A stretch of 64,000 nt of DNA from Bacteroidota bacterium. Its GTDB lineage: Bacteria > Bacteroidota > Bacteroidia > AKYH767-A > OLB10. The notes beneath the pieces are model-generated. The model was not told where the DNA came from, made no database searches, and was given only the letters and a program-made list of their open reading frames with translations. The stretch is from assembly GCA_016722525.1 (NCBI GenBank), contig JADKJB010000034.1, positions 1-64,000 of the forward strand, given 5' to 3'. The position numbers were made by a program, and so were the translations under genes. Below, in pieces: positions 26,773 through 38,100 of this stretch. Each line of letters begins with the position of its first letter. Position 1 is the first letter of the stretch.

Positions 26773-27927
26773 ATGAACATGAATTGGCTGGATAATTATT
26801 TTAAAGGAGATCGGGTGATCTGGCTCACTGTGATGCTGCTTTCTATTTTTTCGATATTGGCAGTTTACAGTTCAACAGGATCCCTTGCCTATAAGTACCA
26901 ATCAGGTAATACAGAATATTACCTTTTTAAGCATGCTTTTATTTTGATGTTTGGTTTTGGTTTAATGTATTTTGCGCACTTGCTTAAATATACGATTTAC
27001 GCAAGATTTTCGAAAATTGCAATCATCATTGCAATTCCATTATTGGTTTTAACTCTCGCAACCGGGACAAATCTGAATGAAGCCAGTCGTTGGCTGACAC
27101 TTCCAATTGTGAATCTTTCTTTCCAAACTTCGGACTTGGCTAAATTAGCTTTGATATTATTTGTTGCAAGAATGTTGTCCAAGAAGCAAGATAATATAAA
27201 AGACTTCAAGACTACTTTTTTGCCTATTATGGGTACTGTTATGATTACTTGTGGATTGATTCTGCCAGCGAACTTCTCAACTGCCGCTGTTCTTTTTGCA
27301 ACATGTGTTATATTGATGGTGATAGGAAGGATCCGTATCAAGTATATTATGATGCTGATGGGTTCCGGAGTTGTTGCTTTTGCATTGTTCATTGGTATTG
27401 CCAAACTTTCAGGATATGAGGGCCGAATTAATACTTGGGAAAAAAGAATCGAATCATTTACCAATGATGATGGCGAAGGTAATTATCAGTCACAACAAGC
27501 TAAAATCGCAATAGCATCAGGTGAATTGTTTGGTAAAGGTCCCGGTAATAGCTCTCAACGGAATTTTTTACCACATCCATATTCGGATTTTATTTATGCT
27601 ATTATTATTGAAGAATATGGTTTATTTGGAGGAGCACTCATAGTTATTTTGTATCTGATATTATTTTTCCGAGCCATTAAGATTGCACAAAATTCGCCAA
27701 GGGCATTTGCAACTTTCCTGGCTGTGGGGTGCGCCTTTAGTCTTACTTTTCAGGCAATGATAAATATGGCTGTGGCAGTCAATTTATTCCCGGTCACTGG
27801 CCAGCCTTTACCTATGCTTAGCATGGGAGGAACTTCAATTTGGTTTACCAGTATTGCTATTGGAATAATACTAAGTGTTAGCAGAGATTATGAAAAGGAA
27901 GGAGGGTTGAAGCCGGTTGAAGTCTGA
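26773..27927 (+). CDS. ftsW: Lipid II polymerase FtsW (SEDS family)
   Basis: FtsW is the septal peptidoglycan glycosyltransferase partnered with FtsI. The 384 residues contain about ten membrane segments and the SEDS signature regions GPGNSSQRNFLPHPYSDFIY (a re-entrant loop near residue 260), EEYGLFGG and GQPLPMLSMGGTSIWFTS. The N-terminus has two close ATG codons (26773 and 26779); either is possible. It overlaps the start of murG. Confidence 0.94.
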   Translation: MNMNWLDNYFKGDRVIWLTVMLLSIFSILAVYSSTGSLAYKYQSGNTEYYLFKHAFILMFGFGLMYFAHLLKYTIYARFSKIAIIIAIPLLVLTLATGTNLNEASRWLTLPIVNLSFQTSDLAKLALILFVARMLSKKQDNIKDFKTTFLPIMGTVMITCGLILPANFSTAAVLFATCVILMVIGRIRIKYIMMLMGSGVVAFALFIGIAKLSGYEGRINTWEKRIESFTNDDGEGNYQSQQAKIAIASGELFGKGPGNSSQRNFLPHPYSDFIYAIIIEEYGLFGGALIVILYLILFFRAIKIAQNSPRAFATFLAVGCAFSLTFQAMINMAVAVNLFPVTGQPLPMLSMGGTSIWFTSIAIGIILSVSRDYEKEGGLKPVEV

Positions 27928-29023
27928 ACGTAAAGTTATTATCAGCGGAGGTGGAACAGGGGGACATATTTTTCCTGCAATAGCCATCGCAAATGCCTTG
28001 AAAGCGATAGATCCGTCTATCGACATTCTGTTTGTGGGTGCGGAAGGAAAAATGGAAATGGAAAAAGTACCGGCTGCTGGTTATCTGATCGAAGGGTTAT
28101 GGATTAGTGGGCTGCAACGTAGTCTCAAATGGTCCAACCTGTCATTTCTATTCAAAGTTATTTCTAGTTTGTTAAAAGCAAATAAAATAATTAAAAATTT
28201 TAATCCGCAGGTGGCTGTCGGAGTTGGTGGTTATGCCAGCGGACCGCTGTTATTTATGGCTACACGAAAGGGGATTCCAGGATTAATTCAAGAACAGAAT
28301 TCTTTTCCGGGAATAACAAATAAAATGCTTGCTTCAAAAGTGAAAAAGATTTGTGTTGCTTATGATAAGATGGATCGGTTTTTTCCTGCTGAAAAAATAT
28401 TTATGACCGGAAATCCTGTGAGAGAGGATATGGTTATTATTGAAGGGAAAAAAAGTGAAGCTGCAAAGTACTTTAATATCGGGGAAAATAAGCCAACTTT
28501 ATTGGTTGTAGGAGGAAGCCAGGGTGCACGAAGTATTAACCTCGCTATAAAGGCCAATCTGGAAATGCTTTCTAATTCCGGAGTTCAGGTGATATGGCAA
28601 TGTGGAAAATTATTTTATGAAACGGCCAACGCTGCAGTAAAAGAATTGAATTCTCCATCAATAAGGGTGTATGATTTTATTTCCAGAATGGATTTTGCTT
28701 ATGCAATTGCCGATACAATTGTATCCAGAGCAGGTGCGAGTACGGTATCAGAATTATGTATAATTGGTAAGCCTGCTATATTAGTTCCGCTTCCCACTGC
28801 TGCAGAAGATCATCAAACCTGGAATTGTAAATCTCTTGTAGATAAAAATGCTGCTTTGCTGATCAAAGATCAAGACGTTATGAATTTACTGGTAACCAGC
28901 GCCCTCGAACTAATAAATAATACTGAAAGAAAAGAAGAATTGAGCACTAATATATCAAAGCTGGCAATCAGAAATTCGGCCAACATCATTGCTGAACATG
29001 TGCTGCAACTAATAAGAAATTAA
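27917..29023 (+). CDS. murG: UDP-GlcNAc:lipid I transferase MurG
   Basis: MurG converts lipid I to lipid II at the inner face of the membrane. The start is TTG at 27917, inside the last codons of ftsW. A GGAGGG sequence lies at 27900-27905, and no nearby ATG keeps the conserved N-terminus VIISGGGTGGHIFPAIAIA. Other landmarks are GVGGYASGPLL, QEQNSFPGITNK, GGSQGARSIN, RAGASTVSEL and PLPTAAEDHQTWN. Its 368 residues are a normal length and intact. Confidence 0.95.
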   Translation: MKSERKVIISGGGTGGHIFPAIAIANALKAIDPSIDILFVGAEGKMEMEKVPAAGYLIEGLWISGLQRSLKWSNLSFLFKVISSLLKANKIIKNFNPQVAVGVGGYASGPLLFMATRKGIPGLIQEQNSFPGITNKMLASKVKKICVAYDKMDRFFPAEKIFMTGNPVREDMVIIEGKKSEAAKYFNIGENKPTLLVVGGSQGARSINLAIKANLEMLSNSGVQVIWQCGKLFYETANAAVKELNSPSIRVYDFISRMDFAYAIADTIVSRAGASTVSELCIIGKPAILVPLPTAAEDHQTWNCKSLVDKNAALLIKDQDVMNLLVTSALELINNTERKEELSTNISKLAIRNSANIIAEHVLQLIRN

Positions 29024-29053
29024 ATTTTATAACGAAAAAATAGTCGGTCAATA

Positions 29054-30461
29054 GTGTTTCATCTGCAAAATATAAAATATATCTATCTACTGGGAGTGGG
29101 TGGCATTGGCATGAGTGCTCTTGCTCGTTATTTCAATGCTTCCGGAAGAACTGTATGTGGATATGACAAGACTCCTACTGATTTAACCGGAGAACTTATT
29201 CTCGAAGGTATTGATGTGCATTTTGAAGATAAAATTTCTTGCCTTCCTGATTTTTTATCCGGAAAAGGAATGAATCCGGAAGCTCTTGTGATTTATACCC
29301 CTGCAATTCCGCAAAATCATGCAGAGTATAATCATCTTATAGATTGCGGATATAAGTTGTGGAAACGATCGGAAGTTTTAGGACTGATTAGTGATGGTGC
29401 AGCAACAATTGCAGTAGGAGGTACGCATGGAAAAACCACTACTTCAACCATGGTAGCTCATATTTTGCGTGAGAATGGAATTGATTGCACCGCATTTATG
29501 GGAGGTATTTCAAAAAATTACAATACAAATTTGCTTCTAAGGAGTGCTGCTTCCGGTAATGAAGTTATGGTTGTGGAAGCGGATGAGTTCGACAGATCTT
29601 TTCTTACCCTTCATCCTGATATTGCTGTGATCACTTCAATGGATGCGGATCATCTGGATATTTACGGCGATCATCAGGCAATGATTGCTTCCTATCAGGA
29701 GTTTGCTTCACAAGTTAAACCGGAAGGAACCCTTATCTATAAAGCCGGATTGCCCCTCCGGGATAAGCATAAGCACGCACGTACTTATGGAATGGATACT
29801 CCTGCTGATTTCTGTGTTACCAATGTTAAAATTGAAAATAGTAATTATGTTTTTGATATTAAGCATGGGGAATCAATTTATAAGGAAATAAGAATGCAAT
29901 GGCCGGGAAGACATAATGTCGAAAATGCAGCTGCAGCTATGGCAGCATGCCTGACTTTCGGCATTCCATTCGAGGGGATAAAAAAAAGCACTTGATACCT
30001 TTGAGGGAGTGAAACGTCGTTTCGATTATCAATTGAGATCGGAACAAATTACACTAATAGACGATTACGCACACCACCCTGCAGAATTAAGTGCCACCAT
30101 ATTGTCTGTAAAAGAACTCTATCGGGGAAAGAAAATTCTTGGAATTTTTCAACCTCATTTATATTCTCGAACTCGTGATTTTGCAGAAGGTTTCGGAACC
30201 AGCTTATCATTACTGGATGAATTAATTCTATTAGATATTTATCCCGCCAGAGAACTACCTATACCCGGGGTTACCTCTCAAATGATAGCTGAAAAAGTTA
30301 CCGGCTCTAAAAAATTGGTTTGCCCCAAAGCACTCCTCCTACAGGAAATCCTTAAGTCTGATGCCTCTGTGGTATTAACTCTCGGGGCAGGAGATATCGA
30401 TCAGTTAGTATTTCCAATCAAGAATGCATTGGAACAAAAATATTTTAAACAGCCTGCCTGA
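29054..30461 (+). CDS. murC: UDP-MurNAc:L-alanine ligase MurC, one frameshift
   Basis: MurC starts the stem peptide by adding L-alanine to UDP-MurNAc. The start is GTG at 29054 (FHLQNIKYIYLLGVGGIGMS). The ATP loop is VGGTHGKTTTSTMVAHIL, followed by VEADEFDRSFLTLHPD, MDADHLDIYG, IDDYAHHPAELSATI and IFQPHLYSRTRDF. An extra A in an eight-A run near 29985 breaks the frame; seven A restores GIKKALDTFEGVKRRFDY. The restored length is about 469 residues. Its TGA overlaps the ftsQ ATG. Confidence 0.94.
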
Positions 30462-31207
30462 TGAAAATAAATAAAAAAATGGTTAGAATAGCCCTGTGGT
30501 CGTTCGCAGGTCTTGCGCTGGTAGTTACTTTAGGGTTTTCAAGTCACGAGCAGGAAACCCAAAAATGCTTAGGCTTACGGATTAAGATAGCTGATGAAAC
30601 CGGCCATTATTTTATTGAGCCCAAAGACATTTTGGAAGTATTGAATACCAAAGGGGGCAAAATTAAGGGTAGTGCCATGCAGGATATCAACATTTCACTG
30701 TTAGAAAAAATTGTATATACAAATCCTTTTGTAAGCAAAGCTGAAGTATATTCAACGATTGATGGATACGTTAATATTGATGTGTGGCAACGCAATCCAA
30801 TCATGCGTATTGTAAACAATGATAATGAGCATTTTTATATTGATGACAACAGTGAATTTATGCCGGTGACGGACAAATATACCTCTCAGGTAGTAGTTTC
30901 CAGTGGAAACATTTTTGACGATTATGCGGAGCGAAGTCTCAAATATGCAGTGCCCTTTACTGGTGATAGTACTTCAAAGCCGGTGATTGTGCAATTGAAT
31001 GAAGTTGCATTGTTTTTAAAAGGGAATGAATTCTGGGATGCTCAAATAGAACAGGTTTTCGTGAACGAAAAATCTGAATTGGAATTAATCCCCCGTGTTG
31101 GCAACCACAGAATTTTGATAGGGAACTCAGATAATTTGGAGGAGAAATTAGCAAGATTGTTTATCTTCTACAAGGAAGGGATTACTAAGGTAGGTTGGGA
31201 AAAATAG
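30461..31207 (+). CDS. ftsQ: Cell division protein FtsQ/DivIB
   Basis: This is a bitopic division protein that links FtsL and FtsB-like partners at the septum. It has a short basic N-terminus, one membrane segment (about residues 10-27), a POTRA-like region including LLEKIVYTNPFVSKAEVYST, and VDVWQRNPIMRI-type sequence (NIDVWQRNPIMRIVN). The 248-residue length fits Bacteroidota FtsQ. Position between murC and ftsA supports the call. Confidence 0.92.
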   Translation: MKINKKMVRIALWSFAGLALVVTLGFSSHEQETQKCLGLRIKIADETGHYFIEPKDILEVLNTKGGKIKGSAMQDINISLLEKIVYTNPFVSKAEVYSTIDGYVNIDVWQRNPIMRIVNNDNEHFYIDDNSEFMPVTDKYTSQVVVSSGNIFDDYAERSLKYAVPFTGDSTSKPVIVQLNEVALFLKGNEFWDAQIEQVFVNEKSELELIPRVGNHRILIGNSDNLEEKLARLFIFYKEGITKVGWEK

Positions 31208-31313
31208 TCCATAATAAATTTGAAATACAAAGAACAGGTTGTTTGTACTAAGGTTCAAACAGGCAAAAAAAATTAAGTATAATCCTGAACAATCAATCAC
31301 AATAAATTAATTA

Positions 31314-32603
31314 ATGGAAAATTCTGCAATAATTGTCGGACTTGATATTGGAACTACCAAAATTTGCGCTATCGTAGGTAAGCGGAATGAGGTCGGCAAA
31401 GTTGAAATTCTTGGTATGGGGAAATCCGAATCTCTTGGTGTGATGAGAGGTGTGGTTGCCAACATTGAAAAAACTGTAAATTCTATTAAGGAAGCTGTTG
31501 CAGAAGCTGAGAATAAATCTAATGTGGTAATTGAAGAAGTGTATGTTGGAATAGCAGGTCAGCATATTAAAAGTCTTCAGCACAGAGGAATGATAACCAG
31601 AACAAATACGACTAACGAAATTAGTCAAACTGATATTGATGCAATAATATTGGACATGTATAAACTCGCAATGCCTCCCGGCGAAGAGATTATTCATGTG
31701 ATACCACAAGAATTTATTATCGATAACGAACAGGGAATTAAAGAGCCTATCGGTATGTCAGGTATCAGATTAGAGGCAAATTGCCACATCATTACCGGAT
31801 TAATTACTGCTGCACGTAACATTCAGAAATGTGTGACCAAGGCTGGTTTAAAACCCGTGGATTTGGTTCTTGAACCTCTTGCCTCTGCAGAAGCTGTACT
31901 TACTGAAGAAGAAAAAGAAGCCGGTGTGGTGCTCGTTGATATTGGTGGGGGTACTACTGATGTAGCTATTTTTCAGGATGGCATCATAAGACATACTGCT
32001 GTGATTCCTTTCGGAGGTAACGTGATAACAGAAGATATTAAGGAGGGGTGTACTATTATCAGAAGCCAGGCGGAATTATTGAAAATAAAATTCGGTTCTG
32101 CTTTGGCAAAACAGATGAAAGATAATGAAATAGTTTCAATTCCAGGCTTAAGAGGAAGAGAGCCTAAAGAAATTTCAGTTAAAAATCTATCCAGTATCAT
32201 TCAGGCCCGGATGGAAGAAATCATTGAAAATGTTTATTACGAAATTAAAAATTCAGGATTTGAGAAGAAATTAATTGCAGGTATAGTTGTTACCGGTGGA
32301 GGCTCTCAATTAAAACATATTACTCAGTTAGTTGAATATATAACAGGAATGGATACCCGCATTGGTTATCCTAATGAACACCTTGGTCAGGGCTATGATG
32401 AGGTGAAAAGCCCCATGTATGCAACCGGTGTTGGGTTGGTATTGAAAGGTATGCATGAGTACGATAAAGCTCGCAAAGGAAATAAAGGAAAAGCAACATC
32501 ACTGGCTATTGAAACAACACAACACAGAGGAAATTGGTTCAAATATATTTTTGAGAAAGGTAAAGAGTTTTTGAATGATGAAACCGATGACCCTAAATTG
32601 TAA
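31314..32603 (+). CDS. ftsA: Cell division protein FtsA
   Basis: FtsA is an actin-like ATPase that tethers FtsZ to the membrane. It carries the phosphate-1 motif GLDIGTTKICAIVG, the family-specific 1C domain (ESLGVMRGVVANIEKT), phosphate-2 VDIGGGTTDVAIF and the adenosine motif VVTGGGSQLKHI. The C-terminal segment NWFKYIFEKGKEFL can serve as the membrane-binding amphipathic helix. It has 429 residues. The 106-bp gap after ftsQ may hold a promoter, but I see no clean consensus. Confidence 0.95.
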   Translation: MENSAIIVGLDIGTTKICAIVGKRNEVGKVEILGMGKSESLGVMRGVVANIEKTVNSIKEAVAEAENKSNVVIEEVYVGIAGQHIKSLQHRGMITRTNTTNEISQTDIDAIILDMYKLAMPPGEEIIHVIPQEFIIDNEQGIKEPIGMSGIRLEANCHIITGLITAARNIQKCVTKAGLKPVDLVLEPLASAEAVLTEEEKEAGVVLVDIGGGTTDVAIFQDGIIRHTAVIPFGGNVITEDIKEGCTIIRSQAELLKIKFGSALAKQMKDNEIVSIPGLRGREPKEISVKNLSSIIQARMEEIIENVYYEIKNSGFEKKLIAGIVVTGGGSQLKHITQLVEYITGMDTRIGYPNEHLGQGYDEVKSPMYATGVGLVLKGMHEYDKARKGNKGKATSLAIETTQHRGNWFKYIFEKGKEFLNDETDDPKL

Positions 32604-32658
32604 AAGCAAATTAATACCCTATAAATTAACCCAAAATCAATTTTAAAACCTTAACAAA

Positions 32659-34416
32659 ATGATGCAGTTCGAATTACCCAAAGAAAGGCCATCTATCATC
32701 AAAGTGATTGGTGTTGGCGGTGGAGGAAGCAATGCGGTCAATCACATGTACCGCCTTGGAATTAAAGGAGTAGAATTCCTGGTTTGTAATACCGATCATC
32801 AGGCTCTCGACATTAGTCCTGTTCCTTATAAAATTCAATTAGGACCCAGTTTAACCGAAGGTCGTGGAGCAGGTGCAATCCCTGAAGTTGGAAAAAATGC
32901 AGCCATCGAGAATATTGATGAGCTCAAAGCAATTCTTCGTGAGAATACGAAAATGGTAGTTATTACTGCCGGAATGGGTGGTGGAACCGGCACCGGAGCA
33001 GCCCCTATTATTGCAGGCGTTGCAAGAGAAATGGGTATTCTTACAGTTGGAATTGTTACGGTTCCTTTTGCTTTTGAAGGCAAAAAAAGAAAAGCTCAAG
33101 CCGATGCCGGTATAGAAGAATTGAAGCAAAATGTAGATACTTTGCTGGTGATCTGCAATGAAAAGTTAAGAGAGATTCATGGAAATCTTAAACTGACTGA
33201 AGCTTTCGGACATGCTGATAATATTCTGGCAATAGCCGCAAAAAGTATAGCTGAAATTATTACAACAACCATGCACATAAATGTTGATTTTGCAGATATT
33301 CAAACTGTGATGAAATCAAGTGGTGTCGCTATTATGGGCTCTGCCAGTGCTGAAGGCGAAAATCGTGCAATCAGTGCAGTTAAAAGTGCCCTTGACTCTC
33401 CTTTATTAAATGATAATGAAATTGAAGGTGCTCGTTATATTCTCCTTAATATCACTTCCGGTGAAATAGAAGTTACTATGGATGAAATGGGCGAGATCAC
33501 TGATTTCGTACAGGAGCAGGCCGGTATGACTGCAGAAGTAATTATGGGTGTTGGTAAAGACGATACGCTTGGAAATAGAATAGGTGTTACGATAATTGCA
33601 ACCGGTTTCAAAACTAAAGATCATAACACTTCTGTTGCACCGAAACCTGAAGCAAAAATTGTTTACAATCTCGCTGATGAATTAAAATCTGCTTCTCCTG
33701 TACCAATTAAACCAATTGAAGTTACACCGGTAAATATAGTTCCATCTCCATTAGCGGAAGTGGTTCTTCCTGTGGCTCAAGTGGAACAGCCTGTTTTAAA
33801 ACCGGTTGTTATTAGTGCCTCAACCCCGACGCTGCAACCTTCAAATCAACAATTAAATCAGAATGTTGTTGAGGAGAGAATTGTCCATCATTTAATTTCT
33901 GATGAAGAAATTAGTGCAATGGCAAAGTTAAATGAGAACATTGTGCCAATGGAGAATATGGAACAAGTAAATGCGCAGGAGCCAACACTTATTACTCGTC
34001 AGCCTGAAGTACCTGCGGAACCAGAAGCTACTTTTGTATTTGAGGTAAATACTCCTGTCATTGCGGAAAAAGCGCCTGAACCTGTAACCATCCCTAAGTT
34101 ACCAATAATTGAACATACCATATTTCAAGGGCCTCCACCTGTTAAACAAAATGAAATTGCTGTAGATCACGATGACCCTTTTCACAGAGCACAGGATAGA
34201 ATCAGGAAACTGCGTGAGATGAGTATGAAAGTAAATTCACCGGGTGGTTTAGTGGATCTTGAAAAAGAACCTGCCTATAAAAGAAGAAATGTTCAGTTAA
34301 ATGATGTTCCTGATTCAAGTGATATTGAAGTTTCAAGATATACATTGTCTGCTGACAAGGATAATAAACCTGAAATAAAGTCGAATAATAGTTTCCTGCA
34401 CGATAGGGTTGATTAA
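32659..34416 (+). CDS. ftsZ: Cell division GTPase FtsZ with long C-terminal extension
   Basis: FtsZ is the tubulin-like protein that forms the division ring. VIGVGGGGSNAVNHM opens the GTP-binding domain, AGMGGGTGTGAAPIIAG is the tubulin signature loop, and NVDFADIQTVM is the T7 region. Residues 1-320 are the GTPase core. The remaining 265 residues are a Pro, Glu and Val-rich linker ending in a conserved helix-like part (DDPFHRAQDRIRKLREMSMK, then KEPAYKRRNVQLND), as is usual in Bacteroidota. The 585 residues are intact. Confidence 0.96.
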   Translation: MMQFELPKERPSIIKVIGVGGGGSNAVNHMYRLGIKGVEFLVCNTDHQALDISPVPYKIQLGPSLTEGRGAGAIPEVGKNAAIENIDELKAILRENTKMVVITAGMGGGTGTGAAPIIAGVAREMGILTVGIVTVPFAFEGKKRKAQADAGIEELKQNVDTLLVICNEKLREIHGNLKLTEAFGHADNILAIAAKSIAEIITTTMHINVDFADIQTVMKSSGVAIMGSASAEGENRAISAVKSALDSPLLNDNEIEGARYILLNITSGEIEVTMDEMGEITDFVQEQAGMTAEVIMGVGKDDTLGNRIGVTIIATGFKTKDHNTSVAPKPEAKIVYNLADELKSASPVPIKPIEVTPVNIVPSPLAEVVLPVAQVEQPVLKPVVISASTPTLQPSNQQLNQNVVEERIVHHLISDEEISAMAKLNENIVPMENMEQVNAQEPTLITRQPEVPAEPEATFVFEVNTPVIAEKAPEPVTIPKLPIIEHTIFQGPPPVKQNEIAVDHDDPFHRAQDRIRKLREMSMKVNSPGGLVDLEKEPAYKRRNVQLNDVPDSSDIEVSRYTLSADKDNKPEIKSNNSFLHDRVD

Positions 34417-34432
34417 TTTGAAAATCGAAAAT

Positions 34433-34882
34433 ATGTCACTGGAAGAAAAAATTAATTCGAATATCAAAGCTGCTATGTTAGCTAAAAACGAAGCTGCTTT
34501 GAGGGCCTTGCGCGCTGTTAAATCCGCAATTCTGCTAGCTAAAACCAGCGGCGTTGGAGCCGTTGTATCGCCGGAGGATGAAATCAAAATATTGCAAAAG
34601 CTGGTGAAACAGCGGAAGGAATCTGTTGAGATTTATGAGAAGCAAGGTCGAGAGGATCTATCAAAAGGGGAGAAGGAAGAAATTGCTGAAATTGAAAAGT
34701 ATCTTCCTGCTCAAATGAATGAAGCAGATGTCCGGAGCGAACTTATTAAAATTATTGCCACACTTGGAGCTGCATCTCCCGGTGACACCGGAAAAGTTAT
34801 GGGCGCCGCTTCTAAAGCATTTGCCGGAAAGGCCGATAATAAAATGGTTGCAGCAATTGTAAAGGAATTGCTTGTTGGATAA
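34433..34882 (+). CDS. GatB/YqeY domain protein
   Basis: This YqeY-family protein resembles the tail domain of GatB in tRNA-dependent amidotransferases. I chose the ATG at 34433 (MSLEEKINSNIKAAMLAKNE) over a TTG at 34409, because this is the conserved family start and gives the usual 149 residues. Conserved pieces include LRALRAVKSAIL, KQRKESVEIYEKQGREDL and YLPAQMNEADV. A role in tRNA amidation or tRNA binding is assumed from family membership only. It follows ftsZ by 16 bp and ends the cluster. Confidence 0.9.
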   Translation: MSLEEKINSNIKAAMLAKNEAALRALRAVKSAILLAKTSGVGAVVSPEDEIKILQKLVKQRKESVEIYEKQGREDLSKGEKEEIAEIEKYLPAQMNEADVRSELIKIIATLGAASPGDTGKVMGAASKAFAGKADNKMVAAIVKELLVG

Positions 34883-34920
34883 ATATTGATTGAAAAAGGG
34901 TTAATTTTCGATTAATTTGC

Positions 34921-34956
34921 ACCGGCTCCGAGGGTATCGTGAGCCGGTTTTTTTTA
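34921..34956 (+). terminator. Terminator at the end of the division gene cluster
   Basis: ACCGGCTC and GAGCCGGT pair around a 12-base loop, followed by eight T. It lies 38 bp past the yqeY stop. The rest of the 218-bp gap before the adhesin gene holds two TTTTGTAAG copies and no gene. Confidence 0.85.
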
Positions 34957-35100
34957 CTTTTGTAAGATTTTGTAAGTTTCCACTCCTTTCATTACATCTT
35001 TTTGCCTTTTTGAGTAAAGTAAGTCTTACTGAATCAACCGTGAACTTCGAATAGCATTTTCGATCCGGCATGAAACTCAGTGAAGAGATGAATAGGTTCT

Positions 35101-38100
35101 ATGCAGCAATCAAAGAGTTATTGTAAAAAAATTTCATTGGGTTTTCTTCCTGCATTTTTTGCAGTGCTGGTGTCAACCATTTTTTGCTTTTATTCAAATC
35201 AATCATTTGCCACACATGCGGCAGGTGCCGATCTTACTTATCAATGTCTGGGTGGATTAGTTTATCAGGTTGATGCTACTTTTTACAGGGATTGTGGAGG
35301 TACTTCTGAACCGGGAAATATTACTATTACCTATAAATCTGCTGCATGTGGATTTACCCGAACTGCACTCGCAAATAAAGTGTTAGTAAACAATGGCACT
35401 GAAATCACCATGCCTTGTGCAACCTCACCTTCAACTTGTGGAGGGGGTATTTCAACAGGGATTCGAAAATGGGTTTATAGAACCGTTATAACATTACCTG
35501 CTGCCTGCTCCGACTGGGTATTTAGTTATCGTGTTTGTTGTAGGAACTGCTCTATTTCTACTATCCAGAATCCTTGCGCTTCCGGCTCTGAAGTTTATGT
35601 TGAAGCAACTTTAAATAATCAGGCCGCTTCTTGCAACAGCTCACCGGTATTCAGCAATATTCCAATAGCCTTTGTTTGCCTTGGTCAGAATTTTAATTTT
35701 AATCAAGGGGTATATGACCCTGACGGTGATTCTATTTCCTATGAGCTCATCACTCCTAAAACAAGTGCTATTGCTGAGGTAACCTTTATACCTCCGGCAA
35801 CTCAATTTGCTCCTGTTAATTCTTCGACCCCATTTCTGTTAAATTCCGTTACCGGTGATATCAATTTTACCCCGTCCTCCTTGCAAATAAGCATTCTTGC
35901 TGTTCGGGTTAAAGAGTATCGTGATGGCCAGCTGGTAGGCAGTACGATTAGAGATATGCAGATTTACACGCAAAATTGTTCTAACGCCATCCCTGCCGCT
36001 TCAGGAATCAATGGCTCTTCTGATTTTATTGCTGAAGTTTGTGCTGATCAACAGTTATGTTTTACCATTCATACAAGTGATGTTGATACTATGCAGCAGG
36101 TTTCAGTTTTAACTTCAAATCCAATTCAAGGAGCTATCATTAACCAAACACCGGGAAACCGACCTGATATTCAATTTTGCTGGACACCAACTCAGAATGA
36201 TATCAGTGCTAACCCACATGTGTTTACCGTTACTGTTTATGATAATGCCTGTCCCTTTAATGGAGTGCAAACTTTTTCCTATGCACTCTATGTACAAGGG
36301 CCAATTAATACCATCTCATTAATAAATCCAACTTGCTATGGTGGCAATAATGGATCCGCATCCGTTTCTGTTTCGGGTAATGCACCTTTCACTTATGTAT
36401 GGAATACCATTCCGCCACAAACAAATGCATTTGCTACCGGCCTTTCATCTGGCAATTATAGTGTAGTTGTAACAGATGTTTCCGGGTGCTTGGCAACTTC
36501 TAATATTGCTGTCATAGATCCCCCGGTTTCAATAACTACAAATTGTACTGTTTCAGGTATTAATTCCTGTCAAGCAGGAAACAACGCTTCCATTCAGGTA
36601 AATACCACTGGTGGAACCGGTCCTTATTATTACCAATGGAATAACGGAGCTATTACTTCCTCGATCAGTAACCTTGGTTCGGGGGTATATACAGTAACCG
36701 TTACCGATGCAGGAGGATGTAGTACTGGTGCTACTGGAATTATTCCTCAGGCCGCAGGAGCAGTTTCAGCAACTATTTCAACATCCTCAAATGTATTGTG
36801 CTATGGAGGAAATTCAGGAAGTATAGGACTTTCAGTTTTGGTGGAACACCTCCCTACAGTTATCAGTGGAATAATGGAGCATCAACTCAAAATATAAATA
36901 CACTTACTGCGGGTAACTATTCTGTTACCATTACGGATGCCAATGGGTGCAGCACAAATACCACAGCCACGGTAGTTCAGCCATTACAACCAATGCAAAT
37001 TTCAATGAATTCTATCACAGATGTTATTTGTTATGGCGGAGTGAATGGAAGTATTTCAATTTCAACTAACGGAGGTTCTTCTCCATACACGTATAACTGG
37101 AGTAATGGAGCAACCAGTCAGAATGTAAATACACTTACCGCAGGATGGTACACTGTTACTGTAACCGATTTTAATGGATGCAATTCACTTATGTCTTTTA
37201 CTATAAATGAACCTGCCTTACCACTTCAAATACTTCCGGTTTCTGTAATTGATATAGCATGCATTCCGGGTGCAACAGGTTCAATTGATGTTTCGGTGCA
37301 AGGTGGTGTAGCTCCTTATTCCTACCTGTGGAGCAATGGATCAACCAATGAGGATCTCATTAATTTGCAACAAGGTTCCTATTCAGTAACAGTTACAGAT
37401 GTTCTTGGCTGTTCCGGAATAGCAACTTATACAATAGCTGATCATTCTGCAAGTATTGTTGCTTCAGTTACAGCTTTTCAAAATGTGCTATGTTTTAATG
37501 GTTCTAATGGTTTTATTGATCTTGAAGTGAATGGCGGCCAAACTCCTTATAATTACCTATGGAGTAATGGAATGACCACTCAGGATATTTCTTCTTTAGC
37601 TGCCGGAACTTATTCTGTAACCATCACAGATATTAATGGATGTACAACAAACATTTCCGTAGTTGTTCAACAACCTCCCTCGCCACTGATTCCACAAATT
37701 CAATTGTTAAACGCTGTCAATTGTAATGGTAGTAATAGCGGAGCACTAAGTTTGATAATCACCGGAGGTACTTCTCCATTCACCTATTTATGGAGTAATG
37801 GTTCAACAGCAATAGTGAATTCAGGACTAACTGCCGGTGTATATACGGTAACAATTACTGATGTTAATGGATGTAATGCAATTATTAGTGATTCTATTTC
37901 ACAACCAGCGAATCCGATGGCAGTAATTTTAAATGTCGTTTCAGGAAACGCTTGTGATTCGGCGCAACCCAGTTCAATTACTATACAGTTAAGTGGCGGT
38001 GTAGCTCCATTCAATTATATCTGGAATACAGGAGCTATTACTCCACAAATATCAGGATTTACTTCCGGGGTTTATACCGTTTCGGTTACTGATGGAAATG

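Noticed and set aside
35070..35127. An 18-codon ORF (MKLSEEMNRFYAAIKELL) overlapping the first SprB adhesin start
   Set aside because: It has no ribosome site, overlaps in another frame and stops inside the adhesin signal peptide region. I see no support beyond an open frame.
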